This document shows, in pieces, positions 63,404 through 64,000 of a stretch of 64,000 bases of DNA; within the stretch, counting starts at the first letter, position 1; each line of letters opens with the position of its first letter. Source of the DNA: Kocuria rhizophila DC2201 (GTDB lineage: Bacteria; Actinomycetota; Actinomycetes; Actinomycetales; Micrococcaceae). The notes below the pieces were generated by a model that was not told the DNA's origin, ran no database searches, and saw only the letters and a list, made by a program, of their open reading frames with translations. The DNA is taken from the NCBI RefSeq assembly GCF_000010285.1, contig NC_010617.1:2633541-2697540 (forward strand), written 5' to 3'. Both the position numbers and the translations under genes were made by a program.

Positions 63404-63541
63404 TCAGGCCGAGAGGCTGGCGCGGCCCTTGCTGCGGCGGGCGCCGATGATGGCGCGGCCGGCACGGGTGCGCATGCGAGCACGGAAGCCGTGCTTGCGG
63501 GCGCGACGGCGGTTGTTGGGCTGGAAAGTCCGCTTGGGCAT
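63404..63541 (-). CDS. rpmH: Ribosomal protein L34
   Basis: 45 residues: [20 protein letters not shown] to SKGRASLSA, the canonical L34. GGAG lies before the ATG. First gene of the rpmH-rnpA-yidD-yidC-jag-rsmG operon, pointing away from the origin. Confidence 0.97.
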   Translation of the reverse strand: MPKRTFQPNNRRRARKHGFRARMRTRAGRAIIGARRSKGRASLSA

Positions 63542-64000
63542 TAGTCACTCCACGAGGTTGGACAACGGTGAGCCAACTGCAGGATGTCGCAGGGGGCGCA
63601 CGCGGTAGGTTTCAGGGGGCGTGCAGGCACGCAAAAATCACGGCCCAACACGCACAAGACTAATTCACAGTAGTCGATCCGCCCCCGGGGGTCAAATCCC
63701 GTGCCCGTCCGCGAGCCCTCCCCGCAACGGCCCACCAGGGGTTCGCGGTCTCTCCACATCTGTGCAGACGGACCTCCACAGCGGTGTGGAAAACGGGTTC
63801 TGCACCCCACCGGGAGGACGGTTATCCCCAGCCCGGAACTACATCTTTGTAGTTCTCCGGGCCCGCGAATCCGGGCTATGAACTGCCCCGATCCATGTTC
63901 TAGGCTGATCCCCACGGCCGCCCCCTCACGATTTATCCACCGCTGTGAACAACTCTGTGGAAAACTGGGCCGTCCCAGTCCATCACGTCAGGAGTCGCTC
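63542..64000. other. Origin-proximal region with DnaA-box-like sites
   Basis: No gene in these last 459 bases. DnaA-box-like nonamers: TGTGGAAAA 63785, TTATCCCCA 63822, TTATCCACC 63933, TGTGAACAA 63944 and TGTGGAAAA 63956, each one or two bases from TT(A/G)TCCACA or its complement. The rpmH promoter should lie here, and dnaA should begin after the window. Part of or next to oriC. Confidence 0.7.
63836..63855. repeat. 8-bp inverted repeat in the rpmH-dnaA region
   Basis: GAACTACA at 63836-63843 and TGTAGTTC at 63848-63855 with a TCTT spacer, flanked by CCGG on both sides. Perfect arms between DnaA-box-like sites; may be an operator or a hairpin in a leader RNA. Confidence 0.6.

Overview
This window is high-GC actinobacterial chromosome. 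Gene content and order point to the Micrococcaceae, most likely Kocuria or a close relative. The right end has the run leading up to oriC (pcnA, NUDIX, murJ, trxB, trxA, cwlM, parB, parA, rsmG, jag, yidC, yidD, rnpA, rpmH). It stops in the rpmH-dnaA intergenic region, so dnaA should lie just outside. Ribosomal protein S18 lacks zinc-binding cysteines, which I recall as a Micrococcaceae trait. The genus is inferred, not proven. I saw no tRNA or rRNA gene, no transposase or integrase, and no CRISPR array.

Layout. 1-7.2 kb: tail of an acetamidase, a dehalogenase-like hydrolase, and a two-gene DUF262/DUF1524 nuclease plus SF1 helicase pair that looks like a defence module. 7.4-19.2 kb: phosphate permease operon, drug exporter, thiosulfate importer fused to TusA, folate gene pabBC, and small or redox proteins. 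19.4-24 kb: a zinc-free L36 gene with a Zur-like box, then an operon of response regulator, HEAT-repeat protein, glycosyltransferase and CHASE3 histidine kinase. 24-25.5 kb: two His/Met-rich proteins behind a CsoR-type operator. 25.6-27.6 kb: Mrr and GIY-YIG nucleases of lower GC. 27.8-35.8 kb: MFS exporter with divergent MarR regulator, then a PucR regulator divergent from a semialdehyde dehydrogenase and a class III aminotransferase, and an epoxide-hydrolase-like gene. 35.8-49 kb: recQ, an EF-G-binding-type protein, a Thr/Ser exporter, dnaB with a DnaA-box cluster upstream, rplI-rpsR-ssb-rpsF, envelope proteins and pcnA.

49-64 kb is the chromosome segregation, envelope and origin region. 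MurJ is followed by a separate pseudokinase/discoidin-like membrane protein. trxB-trxA sits behind a SigR/SigH-type promoter. CwlM looks like a pseudo-amidase. Five parS or parS-like sites lie within 3.5 kb: two inside parB (one with a mismatch), one inside parA, one at the centre of a 40-bp perfect palindrome between cwlM and parB, and one between parB and parA. ParB has a linker of about 340 residues that carries two of these sites. Twelve perfect copies of an octanucleotide, with G-quadruplex potential on the mRNA-like strand, separate parA from parB.

A short GC-rich motif (GACGACGCCG) recurs in many intergenic regions and in low-complexity protein linkers across the window. Two genes often found in this neighbourhood in other actinobacteria, sigM and a DUF6049-type gene, are absent from their usual places.
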